DNA from: Oxalobacteraceae bacterium
GTDB taxonomy: Bacteria > Pseudomonadota > Gammaproteobacteria > Burkholderiales > Burkholderiaceae_D
Reading direction: 5' to 3'
DNA: 24,214 bases
NCBI GenBank assembly: GCA_027485535.1
Contig: JAIXQV010000001.1
Coordinates: 1-24,214, forward strand
In this document: piece by piece, positions 22,444 through 24,214 of the stretch
Layout of the letters: each line of letters starts with the position of its first letter
How positions within the stretch are numbered: position 1 is the stretch's first letter
Translations under genes and position numbers: made by a program
The notes under the pieces: generated by a model
Told to the model about the DNA's origin: nothing
What the model saw: only the letters and a program-made list of their open reading frames with translations
The model's database searches: none

Positions 22444-22469
22444 CAAACCCATGTCCAGATGTGGGTTTG
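22444..22469 (+). terminator. Weak hairpin after the old yellow enzyme gene
   Basis: CAAACCCA (22444-22451) pairs with TGGGTTTG (22462-22469) around a 10-base loop, beginning five bases after the stop. No T-run follows directly, so termination is uncertain. Confidence 0.3.
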
Positions 22470-22551
22470 ACAAGCAAAAAATTTTCAAAACGCGTCGAAA
22501 AAGTTTTCACCGAGTCGTGGTCGAATCAGTCAGATTGATCCAGCAAACGCA

Positions 22552-22580
22552 TGGACAATGTTTCTACGGTTCAATATGAT
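22552..22580 (+). promoter_or_regulatory. Sigma-70-type promoter of the lactate permease gene
   Basis: TGGACA (22552-22557) and TATGAT (22575-22580) each match the consensus in five of six bases and are exactly 17 bases apart. Transcription would start near 22587, about 40 bases before the permease ATG. Confidence 0.65.
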
Positions 22581-22626
22581 GTTCGATTCGCATTTAAAAC
22601 GCTGATACAAGCGGAGGAGATCCCCC

Positions 22627-24214
22627 ATGTGGTCACAAGTGTATGACCCGTTTAACAATGTCTGGCTGTCCACCATGGCAGCAGCAATTCCTGTCGTGGT
22701 GATGCTGGCCGCGCTGGCCTTCTTCCATATCAAAGCGCACATCGCTGCGATCATGGGCTTGGTGTCGGCGTTAGTCGTCGCGATCGTCGGCTTCACAATG
22801 CCCGCAGATGTTGCGATTTCCTCCGCGCTCTACGGCGCGGCATATGGCCTGTTCCCGATTGGCTGGATCATTCTCAACGTGATCTTTTTGTACCAGCTGA
22901 CTGATCGCAAAGGACAGTTCAAGATTCTGCGCGAGAGCATCGCCGGTATCTCAGGAGATCGTCGCTTGCAGCTGCTACTGATTGCGTTCTCGTTCGGTGC
23001 GTTCTTTGAAGGCGCTGGCGGCTTTGGCACACCCGTGGCAGTGACCGGTGCCATGCTGATTGGCCTTGGTTTCGCGCCGTTGGCGGCTTCAGGCTTGTCA
23101 TTGATCGCGAATACCGCGCCAGTGGCGTATGGCGCACTCGGCACGCCGATCATTGCGCTGGCTGCAGTAACCGGCCTCGACATGCTGCAACTGTCTGCGA
23201 TGGTAGGTCGCCAGTTGCCCTTGTTCTCGCTGATCGTTCCGTTCTGGTTGGTGTGGGCATTCTGCGGCTTCCGCGGCATGTTGGCGGTGTGGCCAGCGAT
23301 TCTGGTCGGTGGCGCTGCCTTCGCGATTCCGCAATACTTCATTTCCAACTTCCACGGTCCGTGGTTGGTGGACGTTGGCGCAGCGGTTAGCTCCATGGTT
23401 TGCCTGACCTTGTTCCTGAAAGTGTGGCGCCCCAAAGAAATCATGACCTCGCCTTCAGGCAAGTTCGAGGGCGCCGATGAACAGGCACCCGTAAGCCTGG
23501 GGCACGGTTACTCGCGCAAAGAAGTCATGAATGCCTGGACACCGTGGTTGGTTCTGTCGGTGATCGTGCTGCTGTGGGGCATCCCAGAGTGGAAAAAAGC
23601 ACTCGACGGTATCTCGATCATCAAGATCGAATGGTCCCACTTGCACAACCTCATCCAAAAGATGCCGCCGGTTGCACCAACACCGAAGATCGAAGAAGCG
23701 ATCTTCAAACTCAACTGGCTGTCGGCGACCGGTACCGGTATCTTCATCGCGTCGGTCATCTCTGCATTCCTGATGGGTTATCGCGTGCGTGAGATGCTTG
23801 CGGTGTATTGGGACACGCTGAAGCTGCTGAAGTACTCGCTGATCACCATCGCTGCCATGCTTGCGCTCGGCTACTGCACCCGCTACTCGGGTGTGGATTC
23901 CACGCTCGGCTTGGCGTTTGCCAACACCGGCGTTTTCTATCCGTTCTTTGGCACCCTGCTCGGCTGGCTTGGTGTTGCGCTGACGGGTTCCGATACTGCG
24001 TCGAATGTGCTGTTTGGCGGTCTGCAAAAAACCTCGGCCGAGCAGCTCGGTTTGTCGCCAGTACTGATGGCAGCGGCCAACTCGTCGGGTGGCGTGATGG
24101 GCAAAATGATTGACGCACAATCGATTGTGGTCGCGTCTACCGCGACCAAGTGGTACGGCCACGAAGGCGAGATCTTGCGTTACGTGTTCTTCCATTCGAT
24201 TGCGCTCGCTGCTC
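22627..24214 (+). CDS. lldP: L-lactate permease (LctP/LldP family), 3' end beyond the window
   Basis: The frame is open from the ATG at 22627 to the window end, giving 529 codons; family members have about 550 residues, so only a short C-terminal piece is missing. LldP imports L-lactate (also D-lactate and glycolate in E. coli) with protons across the inner membrane. The protein begins MWSQVYDPFNNVWLSTMAAAIP and has many hydrophobic segments. Family signatures include FGAFFEGAGGFGTPVAVTGA, LIANTAPVAYGALGTPI, GSDTASNVLFGGLQ and AANSSGGVMGKMIDAQSIVV. GGAGGAGA six bases before the ATG is an excellent ribosome site, and a good promoter lies just upstream. No lactate dehydrogenase gene is visible inside the window. 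Confidence 0.95.
   Translation, partial: MWSQVYDPFNNVWLSTMAAAIPVVVMLAALAFFHIKAHIAAIMGLVSALVVAIVGFTMPADVAISSALYGAAYGLFPIGWIILNVIFLYQLTDRKGQFKILRESIAGISGDRRLQLLLIAFSFGAFFEGAGGFGTPVAVTGAMLIGLGFAPLAASGLSLIANTAPVAYGALGTPIIALAAVTGLDMLQLSAMVGRQLPLFSLIVPFWLVWAFCGFRGMLAVWPAILVGGAAFAIPQYFISNFHGPWLVDVGAAVSSMVCLTLFLKVWRPKEIMTSPSGKFEGADEQAPVSLGHGYSRKEVMNAWTPWLVLSVIVLLWGIPEWKKALDGISIIKIEWSHLHNLIQKMPPVAPTPKIEEAIFKLNWLSATGTGIFIASVISAFLMGYRVREMLAVYWDTLKLLKYSLITIAAMLALGYCTRYSGVDSTLGLAFANTGVFYPFFGTLLGWLGVALTGSDTASNVLFGGLQKTSAEQLGLSPVLMAAANSSGGVMGKMIDAQSIVVASTATKWYGHEGEILRYVFFHSIALAA

Noticed and set aside
22830..24195. Two long open frames (210 and 246 codons) on the minus strand
   Set aside because: They lie opposite the lactate permease, whose plus-strand frame has clear family motifs, a strong ribosome site and a promoter. 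The minus-strand proteins have no recognisable features.
1..24214. tRNA genes, CRISPR arrays, insertion sequences, phage or toxin-antitoxin genes
   Set aside because: I looked for T-arm signatures, regularly spaced repeats, transposase motifs and small paired genes and saw none.

Overview
The window is a moderately GC-rich chromosomal segment of a betaproteobacterium, most likely Burkholderiales. The best evidence is the minus-strand order mltG-tmk-holB-pilZ-tatD-ankyrin, the pairing of ygfZ with a DUF4936 gene, and an MHS transporter with the long periplasmic insertion I associate with that order. All of this rests on by-eye family recognition; no database was searched. I see no tRNA, rRNA, CRISPR array, insertion sequence or phage gene.

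Layout. (1) 1-3358: the 3' part of a GT4 glycosyltransferase (+) meets a pirin gene (-) tail to tail with overlapping ends; pirin is divergent from ppnN (+), a nucleotide 5'-monophosphate nucleosidase. (2) 3368-8588, all minus: a compact seven-gene run mltG > tmk > holB > pilZ > tatD > ankyrin-repeat gene > rsuA (cell-wall glycan termination, dTMP kinase, clamp-loader delta', type IV pilus factor, DNase/hydrolase, 16S rRNA pseudouridine). (3) 8678-10697, plus: ygfZ, DUF4936 and NRDE/TANGO2-like genes, each overlapping the next by a few bases. A dyad-rich spacer follows, then an unrecognised secreted protein (10953-11651). (4) 11671-14793, minus: a five-gene run Dabb protein > CurA-like NADP-dependent reductase > SDR > hotdog thioesterase > GNAT acetyltransferase, divergent from a 553-residue MHS-family transporter (15063-16724) that ends at a textbook terminator. 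(5) 17089-18881: a LysR regulator resembling HypT, with a good T-N11-A box upstream, followed by an unusual protein with an OmpR-type winged helix and a degenerate receiver-like N-terminus. (6) 19019-22439: a YhhW-type pirin, ribA, a secreted class I cytochrome c and a YqjM-type old yellow enzyme. (7) 22627-24214: a lactate permease (lldP/lctP) cut by the window edge, with a strong sigma-70-type promoter and Shine-Dalgarno.

Most of this is ordinary core genome. The parts worth a second look are the five-gene oxidoreductase/thioesterase run with its divergent transporter, the LysR plus degenerate winged-helix pair, the transporter's 120-residue loop, the nested inverted repeats at 10688-10908, the hairpin before ribA, and a possible independent transcript at 20534-20729. 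I did not find convincing evidence of a wholly new defence or mobile system.
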